The notes below the pieces were generated by a model that ran no database searches, was not told where the DNA came from, and worked only from the letters and a program-made list of their open reading frames with translations. The position numbers and the translations under genes are program-made. From Spirochaetaceae bacterium (lineage in GTDB: Bacteria > Spirochaetota > Spirochaetia > Treponematales > Breznakiellaceae), in the NCBI GenBank assembly GCA_031257995.1, contig JAIRNN010000001.1, positions 1 through 14,630 of the forward strand: a stretch of 14,630 nucleotides of DNA, in the 5' to 3' direction. This document shows positions 1 to 7,761 of the stretch, piece by piece (within the stretch, counting starts at the first letter, position 1; each line of letters begins with the position of its first letter).

Positions 1-76
1 TCCCATACTTCCCGCAGGCCGCATCCTCCACTACACGAAGCTTGAACGCCTCGCTGTACCTTATCTCATCTCTCAT
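1..76 (-). CDS. IS3-type transposase OrfA, N-terminal fragment (cut by window edge)
   Basis: On the minus strand an ATG at 76-74 opens a frame reading MRDEIRYSEAFKLRVVEDAA and running off the window after 25 codons. The pattern YSEAFKLRVVED is the start of the helix-turn-helix found in OrfA proteins of IS3-family elements, which bind the element ends; the catalytic DDE domain would lie in OrfB, outside this window. An AGGAG ribosome binding site sits 7 bases upstream, which fixes the start. The frame opens only 33 bases inside the presumed IS terminus, as expected for this family. Family assignment is from a short stretch, so the exact IS group is uncertain. Confidence 0.65.
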   Translation of the reverse strand, partial: MRDEIRYSEAFKLRVVEDAACGKYG

Positions 77-108
77 CTTTCGACTCCTTATGTGTCAACT
101 TTACACCA
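1..108 (-). mobile_element. End of an IS3-like insertion sequence (partial)
   Basis: The first 108 bases look like the left end of an insertion sequence that continues beyond the window. Reading the minus strand, the element would begin at 108 with TGGTGTAAAGTTGACACA, a plausible terminal inverted repeat starting with the TG dinucleotide common in IS3-family ends. A Shine-Dalgarno site and the transposase start follow 32 bases further on. The other end and any target duplication cannot be seen. The boundary at 108 is inferred from the TG start, and because a 6-bp hairpin (109-114 with 122-127) starts exactly beside it. Confidence 0.6.
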
Positions 109-125
109 GGACGCGACAGTAGCGT

Positions 126-181
126 CCCGCAGAGGGGGTAGCGTAAGCCCGCAGGGCTGGAGCGAGGGGGAGACTTCCCCC
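126..181 (+). repeat. Dispersed GC-rich repeat, copy A
   Basis: Two blocks here recur near xdhB. Positions 126-147 match 12697-12717 except for one G in a run of Gs, and positions 154-174 are identical over 21 bases to 12748-12768. The block ends in a small palindrome, GGGGAGACTTCCCC, that also occurs at both ends of the chvE-gguA gap. The copy lies just outside the IS end. The rest of the 195-base gap before nifB holds a weak hairpin (around 220-245) and the nifB promoter. Confidence 0.75.
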
Positions 182-249
182 ATCCGGCTTTATATTTTCT
201 TGGCGGAAATGCTATGTTACGCGAGAAGGGCTCTTGAAGGCCCCTTCGT

Positions 250-286
250 TTGGTCTATGGACATTTTATCTTATATAGTCTATAGT
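250..286 (+). promoter_or_regulatory. Candidate sigma70-type promoter of nifB
   Basis: Two overlapping promoter-like pairs are visible. TGGACA (258-263) and TATAGT (281-286) are separated by 17 bases and each matches the consensus at five of six positions. The alternative pair is TTGGTC (250-255) and TATAGT (274-279) with an 18-base spacer. The first would leave a leader of only about ten bases before the ATG, so the second may be the functional one. No -24/-12 sigma54 element with GG and GC ten bases apart was found, although many nif genes use one. Confidence 0.45.
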
Positions 287-303
287 TTCAATAGGAAATA
301 CCT

Positions 304-1722
304 ATGGAAAATGTACCGAATAATACTCTTATGCTGACGAATCATCCGTGTTTTAACCGGGAAGCCCGCCACCGTACCGGGCGTGTCCACCTGCCGCTTG
401 CCGAAAAGTGTAATATTCAGTGCGGCTTTTGCAACAGGAAGTATGACTGCGTGAATGAATCGCGTCCGGGTGTTACGAGCGCGGTACTGGGGCCGCAGGG
501 GGCGCTGGATTATCTTGGGCAGGTTCTGGAGAAGATACCGAACATTGCCGTTACCGGGATTGCCGGGCCGGGAGATCCGTTTGCGGTGCCGGATGCAACG
601 CTTGAAACATTGCGTCTTGTCCGGGCGCGGTATCCGAAGATGCTACTTTGCGTCGCTACAAACGGGCTGGGACTTCCGCCTTACGTGGGGGCGCTTGCCG
701 GGCTGGGCGTGTCCCATGTGACGGTTACGGTGAACGCGGTGAATCCGGTCATCGGCATGAAGATTTACGAGTGGGTGCAGGACAGGCCGCATGTCCGCCG
801 GGGGATTAACGGCGCGCGTTTTCTTTTTGAGCGGCAGGAGGAATCGGTGCGGGCGTTGAAAGAGGCGGGGATAACGGTGAAGATAAACACGGTTGTTGTT
901 CCCGGTGTCAACGACCGGCACACCGAGGAGGTTGCGGCATGGGCGGCCAAAGCCGGGGCGGACGTGCACAACTTCATTCCGGTACTGCCGGTTTCCGGCA
1001 CGTTATTTGAGGGCGTGGTTTCTCCAAGTCCGGCGGAGATAGCGGGGATACGTCTTCGTGCCGGGAAGTATCTGCCCCAGATGTCTCACTGCGGCCGATG
1101 CCGGGCGGATGCGGCTGGTCTCTTGGGCGCGGATAACGCGGCGATCATTGACGATCTTTTGCGTAAGGCCGGAGGCGGGACGGCGGAATCAAGAGGGGGC
1201 TGTCCCTCGTGGGCCTGCCCCCTCCAGCAGGGCCTGCCCCCTCAGGCGGGGGCAGGCCCCTCCGGTGGAGACCCGCCGTCTGGGAAGCCGCATATCGCTG
1301 TTACCACAGGAGACGGGTTTTCGATTAACCGCCATCTGGGAAGGGCAGATTATTTCTATGTATTTTGTAACGGCGGGGACAAACCGGAACTGGTCGAGAT
1401 ACGCGAAGCGCCTCCGGCTAGCCATACGGACCGGTGGGCAGTGCTGGGGGAGACCTTGCGCGACTGTTTTGCCGTTCTTACCGCCGCTTCGGGTTTTTCG
1501 CCGAAACGGGCTCTCGCCGAGGCGGGCATCATCGTGTACGACTGCGAAGGCGAGATTGCCGATAGCGCAATGCCGCTCTTTGCGGGAATACCGCTTCCCG
1601 GCGGATTCGGGCGCGAAACATCTGCGCCCGAACCGCAGTTTAACTGTTCGCGGGCCGTATTTTGCACCACATCCTGTGCTGCCAATGGTGCCGCATCCTG
1701 CGAAAACGGCATTGGGGATTGA
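304..1722 (+). CDS. nifB: Nitrogenase cofactor biosynthesis protein NifB (radical SAM + NifX-like domain)
   Basis: NifB uses S-adenosylmethionine to fuse two 4Fe-4S clusters into NifB-co, the carbide-containing core of the nitrogenase cofactor. The 472-residue protein opens with the NifB hallmark NHPCFNREARHRTGRVHLP, then the radical-SAM motif CNIQCGFC (C36, C40, C43) and YDCVNESRPG (C49, E52-R54-P55). H14, C16, C116 and the pair C263/C266 in SHCGRCRADAAGLLG are candidate ligands for the other clusters. Residues about 330-437 form a NifX/dinitrogenase-cofactor domain starting HIAVTTGDGFSINRHLG. The start has an AGGA site 7 bases upstream. Two oddities: the linker (about residues 295-329) is built from a GC-rich palindromic repeat, and the last 25 residues carry four cysteines (C448, C454, C458, C466). 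No other nif gene is in the window. Family assignment is very secure; the role of the tail is unknown. Confidence 0.95.
   Translation: MENVPNNTLMLTNHPCFNREARHRTGRVHLPLAEKCNIQCGFCNRKYDCVNESRPGVTSAVLGPQGALDYLGQVLEKIPNIAVTGIAGPGDPFAVPDATLETLRLVRARYPKMLLCVATNGLGLPPYVGALAGLGVSHVTVTVNAVNPVIGMKIYEWVQDRPHVRRGINGARFLFERQEESVRALKEAGITVKINTVVVPGVNDRHTEEVAAWAAKAGADVHNFIPVLPVSGTLFEGVVSPSPAEIAGIRLRAGKYLPQMSHCGRCRADAAGLLGADNAAIIDDLLRKAGGGTAESRGGCPSWACPLQQGLPPQAGAGPSGGDPPSGKPHIAVTTGDGFSINRHLGRADYFYVFCNGGDKPELVEIREAPPASHTDRWAVLGETLRDCFAVLTAASGFSPKRALAEAGIIVYDCEGEIADSAMPLFAGIPLPGGFGRETSAPEPQFNCSRAVFCTTSCAANGAASCENGIGD
1211..1259 (+). repeat. Palindromic repeat inserted in frame in the nifB linker
   Basis: A 14-base unit, GGGCCTGCCCCCTC, occurs twice (1211-1224 and 1230-1243). 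The second copy starts a perfect 11-bp inverted repeat, 1230-1240 with 1249-1259, with an 8-base loop. It translates to a low-complexity Pro/Gly/Ala/Cys stretch between the radical-SAM and NifX-like domains, so the reading frame survives. Confidence 0.8.
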
Positions 1723-1733
1723 TCCCTAATGCC
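1708..1733 (+). terminator. Hairpin across the nifB stop codon
   Basis: GGCATTGGGGA and TCCCTAATGCC form an 11-bp stem with one G-T wobble and a TTGA loop. The TGA stop of nifB (1720-1722) lies in the loop. No T-run follows directly, so it may act with the second hairpin at 1775-1807, or only protect the transcript end. Confidence 0.45.
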
Positions 1734-1765
1734 GCGCTCCTGCCGACAGTGCTTTTGAAATGAGA

Positions 1766-1826
1766 ACATTTGAACCTTTCCCGAAACCCTGCCGGTTTCG
1801 GAAAAGGCTTGTTTTTGCCGCTTACT
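1766..1826 (+). repeat. 61-bp repeat, left copy, with terminator-like hairpin
   Basis: This block matches 6453-6513 at 56 of 61 positions in the same orientation, so the two copies flank the restriction-modification genes. Inside it, 1775-1788 and 1794-1807 form a 14-bp stem with one mismatch and a CTGCC loop, followed within a few bases by a run of five Ts. It lies 44 bases after nifB and can serve as its terminator. The left and right copies have different mismatches in the stem, but both stems still fold. Confidence 0.85.
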
Positions 1827-1828
1827 GT

Positions 1829-1841
1829 CGTAAAGTTTACG
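1829..1841. promoter_or_regulatory. 13-bp palindrome upstream of mod
   Basis: CGTAAAGTTTACG is a perfect palindrome around a central G, 57 bases upstream of the mod start. Its right half contains TTTACG, a possible weak -35 element. With a weak -10 candidate TATATG the spacer would be 19 bases. A dimeric repressor could bind here, but no regulator gene is adjacent. The promoter call is weak; the palindrome itself is certain. Confidence 0.35.
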
Positions 1842-1898
1842 GCCCCTTTTCCATTCGGGTTATATGTGTTATTGTTTATGGCGCGATAAGGTAACAAT

Positions 1899-3848
1899 AT
1901 GCAGAACCTGTTGAACGACTTAACCGAAATTCTCGATGCCTCCGGCGAATTTACCGATGAAAATGGCCGCTTACTCAAAAACAAGATAATCGAATACGCT
2001 TTGAAACTTGATGGCGGCTTTCTCAGGCAGCTTCTTAAAAGTGAAACAATAAAAAAACATTTTTTTACAGACATCGGCGGGATTTTCGTTTTTGACAAAA
2101 TCAAGTTTCAGGACTTCGTTTCAAACAAACAGTTTCTGCCCGACAGTTACACAGCGTTTAGGAACAAAATTGGCCTTGTTGATGAGAAAGGCGATTATAT
2201 TGCATCGGGTGGCGATGTTACCCTTGTATGGCCGTATAAAGACTGCGTTCTCGAAGGCGGCCAGACCAAAGAGAACCAGAAACGCGACGAGATTTTCTGG
2301 AATGAAACCCTTGCCCCTAACGAGATTGACCGCCTTTTCGCTCCGAAGGTTATTACCAACTGGAAACGTTTCGATAAAAATGGTGCTCTTATCCTGACAG
2401 GCGATGAAGATATAAATTTTGATAACGAGAATTACATTATCAAAGGGAACAATTTAATCACTCTTCATTCAATTTATAGGCGTTTTGCGGGCAAAGTAAA
2501 ACTTATCTATATTGATCCGCCGTATAATACCGGGAAAGACAGTTTTAGATATAATGATAGATTCAATCATTCTACATGGCTGACTTTTATGAAGAACCGG
2601 TTGGAAATCGCAAAATTGTTTTTGCGTTATGACGGACTGATTTTTGTTCACTGTGACAATAACGAACAGGCTTATTTGAAAACCTTGATGGACGATATTT
2701 TTCAGAGAGAGAATTTTATTGAAACCATAACTATTGTCAACAATCCGGCGGGCAGGGATTATGGCGGCATTGCCAATATGCATGAGTTTATTCACGTTTA
2801 TTCAAAGTCTCTTGATTATGCGGTTTATAATCTGCCGGACCCTAACAAGAAATTTCCTTTTACCGATAGCCTCGGCGGATTTGAAACGCGAGAATTAAGA
2901 AACAGAAATATAAAGTTCAACGACCGGAATCGTCCTAACTTGTGCTATCCTTTTTACGTTAACCCCAAAAAGCCCGATAAAAACGGTTTTCTTGAAATAT
3001 CACTGGAAAAAAAACCGGGATTCATAGAGCTCTATCCGGCAAAATCACAGGGTGTGCAGACGGTTTGGCGCTGGGGAAAAGAAAAATCTCTTAAAAATCT
3101 CAATGAAAATATTGCGGGAAAGCCGATGGAAAACGGCTCGTATATGATTGTTGAAAAATACCGCAAAAAAGAGAAAATGGCCCGTTCGGTATGGTATGAC
3201 AAGGACATAAACGGTCAGCGTGGAACATTACATTTAAAAAACCTTTTCGGCGGGAAATTGTTTGATCACCCCAAACCTGAAGAGACGCTGGCAAGAATAT
3301 TGCAAATAGGTTCGGCGGAAGGCGATCTGGTAATGGACTTTTATGCGGGAAGCGGGACTACAGGCGCGGCAGCGCATAAAATGAAACGCCGTTATATTAT
3401 GATAGAGCAGATGGATTATATCCACGATTTGCCGGAGGCGCGGTTAAAAAAAGTTATCAAGGGCGAGCAGGGCGGCATTTCTGAAACTGTTCAATGGGAA
3501 GGCGGCGGATCTTTTATCTACTGCGAGCTTATGCAGTGGAACGAAGTCTATATGGACAGAATCCAAAAGGCCCAAACGAACAGCGAATTAAAAGAGATAT
3601 GGAACGATATTTCCCAAAACGCTTTCCTGAACTATTATATTGATGTCAAGACCATAAATGACAATGCTTCTGCTTTTGACCTCCTGCCAATTGCCGACCA
3701 GAAGAAATTTCTGGTCGAAACGCTCGATAAAAATCAGTTGTATGTAAATTATTCGGAAATGAAGGACAGGGATTACAAGGTGTCCAAAACAGACATTAAA
3801 CTCAACAATCTGTTTTATTCGGGGAATAGCCATGCCAACACTTGCTGA
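1899..3848 (+). CDS. mod: Type III restriction-modification system DNA methyltransferase (Mod)
   Basis: Mod recognises the target sequence and methylates adenine in one strand, and is also needed by Res for cleavage. The 649-residue protein starts with a region resembling the type III methylase N-terminal domain (about residues 1-95). Motif IV, DPPYNTG, is at residues 206-212 and the SAM-binding motif I, DFYAGSGTTG, at 480-489. The order of catalytic motif before SAM motif marks a beta-class N6-adenine or N4-cytosine methyltransferase, as in type III Mod. The stretch between them should hold target recognition. An AAGG lies 8 to 9 bases before the ATG. The stop overlaps the start of res by 17 bases, so translation is probably coupled. 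No simple-sequence repeat that would cause phase variation is seen. The gene is clearly more A+T-rich than nifB and the transporter, which suggests transfer. Confidence 0.95.
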   Translation: MQNLLNDLTEILDASGEFTDENGRLLKNKIIEYALKLDGGFLRQLLKSETIKKHFFTDIGGIFVFDKIKFQDFVSNKQFLPDSYTAFRNKIGLVDEKGDYIASGGDVTLVWPYKDCVLEGGQTKENQKRDEIFWNETLAPNEIDRLFAPKVITNWKRFDKNGALILTGDEDINFDNENYIIKGNNLITLHSIYRRFAGKVKLIYIDPPYNTGKDSFRYNDRFNHSTWLTFMKNRLEIAKLFLRYDGLIFVHCDNNEQAYLKTLMDDIFQRENFIETITIVNNPAGRDYGGIANMHEFIHVYSKSLDYAVYNLPDPNKKFPFTDSLGGFETRELRNRNIKFNDRNRPNLCYPFYVNPKKPDKNGFLEISLEKKPGFIELYPAKSQGVQTVWRWGKEKSLKNLNENIAGKPMENGSYMIVEKYRKKEKMARSVWYDKDINGQRGTLHLKNLFGGKLFDHPKPEETLARILQIGSAEGDLVMDFYAGSGTTGAAAHKMKRRYIMIEQMDYIHDLPEARLKKVIKGEQGGISETVQWEGGGSFIYCELMQWNEVYMDRIQKAQTNSELKEIWNDISQNAFLNYYIDVKTINDNASAFDLLPIADQKKFLVETLDKNQLYVNYSEMKDRDYKVSKTDIKLNNLFYSGNSHANTC

Positions 3849-6438
3849 AAAAATAGAAAATAGTTTAGATCTTGGCTTTGAGCTTCCTGCCGTCCCGCTT
3901 CACATAACCAAGAATTTATCTCCTTTATTTGAACTGCGCCCCTATCAAAACGAGGCGTTCAGCCGCTTCCTCTTTTATCTTGATAATAAAAAACTCCGCC
4001 AAAATCCCGCGCAACTTTTATTTCACATGGCAACCGGAAGCGGCAAAACCTTGATTATGGCAGGTCTGATACTTCACCTTTATACCCTCGGCTATCGTGA
4101 TTTTCTCTTTTTTGTCAATAATACAAACATCATAAAGAAAACAAAAGATAATTTTCTCAACCCCCTTTCAATAAAATATCTTTTTCCGGAAAAGGTTGAT
4201 ATTGACAATACAAACATTAAGATCAAAACAGTGGATAATTTTCAATGTTCAACAGACAGGAATGCCATCAACATTTTATTTTCAACTATTCAGGGACTTC
4301 ATGTCCGGCTTAACGCCCCGCGTGAAAATTCTGTTACCTACGATGATTTTGCGGACAGAAAAGCCGTTTTGATATCCGACGAAGCTCATCATATAAACGT
4401 TGACACCAAAAGCGGCAAGCTAAACGTGGAAGAAGAAACAGAAAAAATCTCATGGGAAACAACGGTTGGCCGGATATTTCATTCAAACTCGGAAAATTTC
4501 CTTCTGGAATTTACCGCTACTATCGACATGACAAACAGTCTGATCGAAGAAAAATACCGGGATAAACTGATTTTCGATTATCCGCTCAGAAAGTTTCGTC
4601 GTGAAAAATACTCAAAAGAAGTCAACGTTTTTCAAAGCGATACAACGCCGTTTCAAAGAGCGTTGCAGGCTGTCGTTTTAAGCCAGTACCGCTATAAAGT
4701 CTTTGAAAAACACCGTTTAAACATTAAGCCGGTTGTTTTGTTCAAATCCGCGAGAATAAAAGAAAGCAGGGATTTTCGCTCTGAATTTACCGCAAGGATC
4801 AAAAATCTCAAAAAAAGCGATTTTAATTTTATTCTTAAAAGTAAAGAGCGCCAGATTAAAGACAGCCTCGCGTGGTTTGAATCGAACAATATTTCATTGG
4901 ACAATCTCATTGCCGAATTGAAATCTGGCTTCTCGGAAGAAAAATGCATTGAAATTAACAGCAAGGAGGAAAGCGAAGAAAACCAGCTTGCCATCAATAC
5001 CCTTGAAATGCCGGACAATCAATACAGGGCGATTTTTGCTGTGGATAAATTAAACGAAGGTTGGGATGTTCTTAATCTTTTTGATATTGTGCGCCTTTAC
5101 GACAGCCGGGACGCGGACCGCAATACCGGCAGACCGGGCAGGACAACAATCGCCGAGGCTCAGCTTATCGGGCGCGGCGCGCGGTATTGTCCGTTCAAAA
5201 CAGGTAACGAAGAGGAAAAATTCAGGCGAAAATATGACGATGACCCGGCCAATCCTCTCAGAATATGTGAAGAATTGTATTATCACGCCGCATACAATCC
5301 GCGGTACATATCCGAACTCCACAACGCGCTCCATGAGATCGGTATGAAAGATAAAAATACTAAAGAAATACAGTTATCCCTAAAACTGGATTTCAAAGAG
5401 ACGGATTTATATAAAGAAGGATATATTTTTACCAACAAGAAGAAAAAATATGACCATTCGGATATTTTTGCGTTTTCAAATGAAATTACCGGAAAGCGCT
5501 ACAAATACGTTTTGAACACAGGAATGTCTGATACCTCAAGGGCCTTTGATCTTAGCGTGGAAAAAAACATGGCAAGGTCTTCCAAAGAATGGGACATTAT
5601 TGATTTTGGCGAAAATATAATCAGGAAGGCGATGTCTGAAACAGATTTTTATTCGTATAAAAATCTTCTGGAATATTTTCCCAATTTGCCGTCCATATCG
5701 GACTTTATCACGTCATCATCCTATTTAGGCGGCATCAAGGTTGACGTATCGGGCGCAAAAAGCGATGTTAACACCCTTTCATGCCTCCAAAAATTACAGA
5801 TAACTTCCGATGTGCTCGGCCAAATTGAAAACGGCATTAAAGAACATGATATCGAGTATTCAGGTTCTGAAGATTTTGATCCTCATGATTTTAAGAGTGT
5901 TTTTAAAGACAAAAAACTTAATATAACGAATTCCGATAATACCGATAAAGAGTATGGCGTATCACAAAAAGAGACTTTGAACAATGAATTACGTATAGAT
6001 TTAGGCATGAAAGACTGGTATGCCTTCATTGACAATTTTGGCACTTCCGAAGAAAAGCGCCTCGTAAAATATATTGACAAGGTATACGAGAAACTAAAGA
6101 CAAAATACAAGGATATTTATCTTGTCCGAAACGAAGGTCATTTCAAATTGTACAGTTTTGAGGGCGGGTTTACGTTTGAACCTGATTTTGTTTTGTTTCT
6201 TATCGAAAAGAAAGACGATATTTCTGTTTATTATCAAGTTTTTCTTGAACCTAAGGGCGAGCATCTTTTTGAACACGACAAATGGAAAGAGGATTTTTTA
6301 CTACAACTCCGTTCAAAACATAAAATTCGGCAGTTATGGCAGTCGAAGCACTATGTTGTTTGGGGGATGCCCTTTTTCAACGATAACAATCCGCAGAAAT
6401 ACGAAAGGTTTGACAGCGCGTTTGCCAGGGCGTTATAA
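3832..6438 (+). CDS. res: Type III restriction endonuclease subunit (Res)
   Basis: Res joins Mod to make the ATP-dependent type III restriction complex that cuts foreign DNA lacking the methyl mark. The 868-residue protein carries superfamily 2 helicase motifs in order: Walker A MATGSGKT (residues 66-73), DEAH (183-186), TAT (228-230) and motif VI QLIGRGAR (444-451). Near the C-terminus FEPDF (D785) followed by LEPKG (E806, K808) gives the D-x20-ExK pattern of the PD-(D/E)xK nuclease. All motifs look intact, so the enzyme is probably active. The length is somewhat below that of EcoP1I and EcoP15I Res. The ATG lies inside the end of mod, with GGGG 7 bases upstream. It converges with gguB, and the gap carries the right 61-bp repeat. 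Confidence 0.95.
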   Translation: MPTLAEKIENSLDLGFELPAVPLHITKNLSPLFELRPYQNEAFSRFLFYLDNKKLRQNPAQLLFHMATGSGKTLIMAGLILHLYTLGYRDFLFFVNNTNIIKKTKDNFLNPLSIKYLFPEKVDIDNTNIKIKTVDNFQCSTDRNAINILFSTIQGLHVRLNAPRENSVTYDDFADRKAVLISDEAHHINVDTKSGKLNVEEETEKISWETTVGRIFHSNSENFLLEFTATIDMTNSLIEEKYRDKLIFDYPLRKFRREKYSKEVNVFQSDTTPFQRALQAVVLSQYRYKVFEKHRLNIKPVVLFKSARIKESRDFRSEFTARIKNLKKSDFNFILKSKERQIKDSLAWFESNNISLDNLIAELKSGFSEEKCIEINSKEESEENQLAINTLEMPDNQYRAIFAVDKLNEGWDVLNLFDIVRLYDSRDADRNTGRPGRTTIAEAQLIGRGARYCPFKTGNEEEKFRRKYDDDPANPLRICEELYYHAAYNPRYISELHNALHEIGMKDKNTKEIQLSLKLDFKETDLYKEGYIFTNKKKKYDHSDIFAFSNEITGKRYKYVLNTGMSDTSRAFDLSVEKNMARSSKEWDIIDFGENIIRKAMSETDFYSYKNLLEYFPNLPSISDFITSSSYLGGIKVDVSGAKSDVNTLSCLQKLQITSDVLGQIENGIKEHDIEYSGSEDFDPHDFKSVFKDKKLNITNSDNTDKEYGVSQKETLNNELRIDLGMKDWYAFIDNFGTSEEKRLVKYIDKVYEKLKTKYKDIYLVRNEGHFKLYSFEGGFTFEPDFVLFLIEKKDDISVYYQVFLEPKGEHLFEHDKWKEDFLLQLRSKHKIRQLWQSKHYVVWGMPFFNDNNPQKYERFDSAFARAL

Positions 6439-6452
6439 TTTTTGAACTAAAG

Positions 6453-6513
6453 ACGTTTGAACCTTTTCCAAAACCCTGCTGGTTTCGGAAAAGGCTTGTC
6501 TTTGCCGCTTACT
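6453..6513 (+). repeat. 61-bp repeat, right copy, bidirectional terminator candidate
   Basis: This is the second copy of the block at 1766-1826. Positions 6462-6475 and 6481-6494 make a 14-bp stem with one mismatch and a CTGCT loop. It sits 14 bases after the res stop and 7 bases from the gguB stop, between two converging genes, so it could end transcripts from both sides. T-rich sequence follows on the plus side (CTTGTCTTTG), but the run is weak. Confidence 0.85.
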
Positions 6514-6520
6514 TGCTTAT

Positions 6521-7699
6521 CTATCCCTTCTTTGACTTGGAATACAGGTCAAACGCGACGGCGCTGAGGAGGACGAAGCCTTTGATGGCTTGCTGCCAGT
6601 CGGTGCTGACACCGAGGATGGACATTCCGTTGTTGAGAACGCCGATGAAGAGGCCGCCGACAACCGCGCCGATGATGGTTCCGATACCGCCTGAGACCGC
6701 TGAACCGCCCACATAACAGGCGGCGATCGCGTCCATCTCGAAGTTTTGGCCGGCCTTCGGAGTCGCGGCGTTGAGACGGGCGGCAAAGACCACTGCGGCT
6801 ATCGAGGCGAGGGCCGCCATGTTCGTGTATATCCAGAACATCACCCATTCGGTCTTGATGCCCGACAGCTTGGCCGCCTTCGCGTTGCCGCCCAGCGCGT
6901 AGATGTGCCGGCCCTGTACCGTTCGTGACGCGATGAACTGGTAGCCCGCGATGAGGATACCCAGCACGATGAGAATGTTGGGCAGCCCCCGGTAGAGCGC
7001 GAAGACGATGATAAAGGCCATCAGCGCGGCGGCGATGGCGACCAGTTTGGCTATCCAGATGCCCTTGGGGAGGAGGTCAAAATGGTACTCCTTCTGCTTG
7101 CGGCGTTTTTGGACATCGCTTACGATGATACCCGCGACAATCGCCAGCCCGATCACAAGCGTAAAGAGATGCAATGTCGTCCCGCCTATTGTGAGGCCGC
7201 CCAGAGGATCAGGGATGTAGCCTGAGGCGATCACCTGAAACTCGCGGGGGAACGGCGCCTTGGTCTGCCCCTGCATGATGACCTGCCCCAGCCCGCGAAA
7301 GATCAGCATCCCCGCCAGCGTCGCGATAAACGGGGGCACGTGGACAAAGGCGATCCAGAACCCCTGCCACATCCCGATAAGCGCCCCGGTAAGCAATGCC
7401 ACCACCATCACGAGGAAGGGATTCATATTCATGTCGACGATCATCACCCCGCAGAGCGCGCCCACGAAGCAGACGATAGACCCCACCGAAAGATCGACAT
7501 TGCCCGTCAGCGTACAGAGCAACATACCCACCGCGAGAATCAGCACATAGCTGTTTTGCAACACGAGGTTGGTCAAGTTGACCGGCCTGAAGAAGATGCC
7601 GTCCGTCAGAACACCGAAGAAAATCATCGCCGCCGCCAGCGCGATGACCATGCCGTACTGCCGCGCGTTTTTCTTTAAAATCGAAAATAGATCATTCAT
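6521..7699 (-). CDS. gguB: Multiple-monosaccharide ABC transporter permease (GguB-like)
   Basis: This is the inner-membrane channel subunit of a CUT2-family sugar importer that works with GguA and ChvE. The 392-residue protein starts with a short cytoplasmic segment and then has repeated hydrophobic segments, including VIALAAAMIFFGVLTDGIFF near the N-terminus. GNVDLSVGS at about residues 66-74 and the ASRTVQGRHIYALGGN stretch are characteristic of XylH/RbsC/GguB permeases. The start is supported by AGGA 7 bases upstream. It is the last gene of the chvE-gguA-gguB set, 210 bases after gguA, a wide gap for an operon that is filled by a palindromic element. It could be labelled xylH or mmsB in other schemes; the neighbouring ChvE-like protein favours GguB. 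Confidence 0.9.
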   Translation of the reverse strand: MNDLFSILKKNARQYGMVIALAAAMIFFGVLTDGIFFRPVNLTNLVLQNSYVLILAVGMLLCTLTGNVDLSVGSIVCFVGALCGVMIVDMNMNPFLVMVVALLTGALIGMWQGFWIAFVHVPPFIATLAGMLIFRGLGQVIMQGQTKAPFPREFQVIASGYIPDPLGGLTIGGTTLHLFTLVIGLAIVAGIIVSDVQKRRKQKEYHFDLLPKGIWIAKLVAIAAALMAFIIVFALYRGLPNILIVLGILIAGYQFIASRTVQGRHIYALGGNAKAAKLSGIKTEWVMFWIYTNMAALASIAAVVFAARLNAATPKAGQNFEMDAIAACYVGGSAVSGGIGTIIGAVVGGLFIGVLNNGMSILGVSTDWQQAIKGFVLLSAVAFDLYSKSKKG

Positions 7700-7761
7700 T
7701 ACGTTTTCCTTACCTTTTATATTAACGTTTCATACACGTTTTGTCGCTCACTTTTCCGTGG

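Noticed and set aside
190..225. Sigma54-like element TTGGCGGAAATGCT before nifB
   Set aside because: The GG and GC are 7 bases apart instead of 10, so it does not fit the -24/-12 spacing.
92..337. Short open frame overlapping the start of nifB
   Set aside because: It runs through the IS end and repeat copy A, has no ribosome binding site and no recognisable product.
2040..2070. Homopolymer runs in mod as a phase-variation switch
   Set aside because: The A and T runs are short and scattered; no long simple-sequence repeat of the kind that switches type III mod genes is present.
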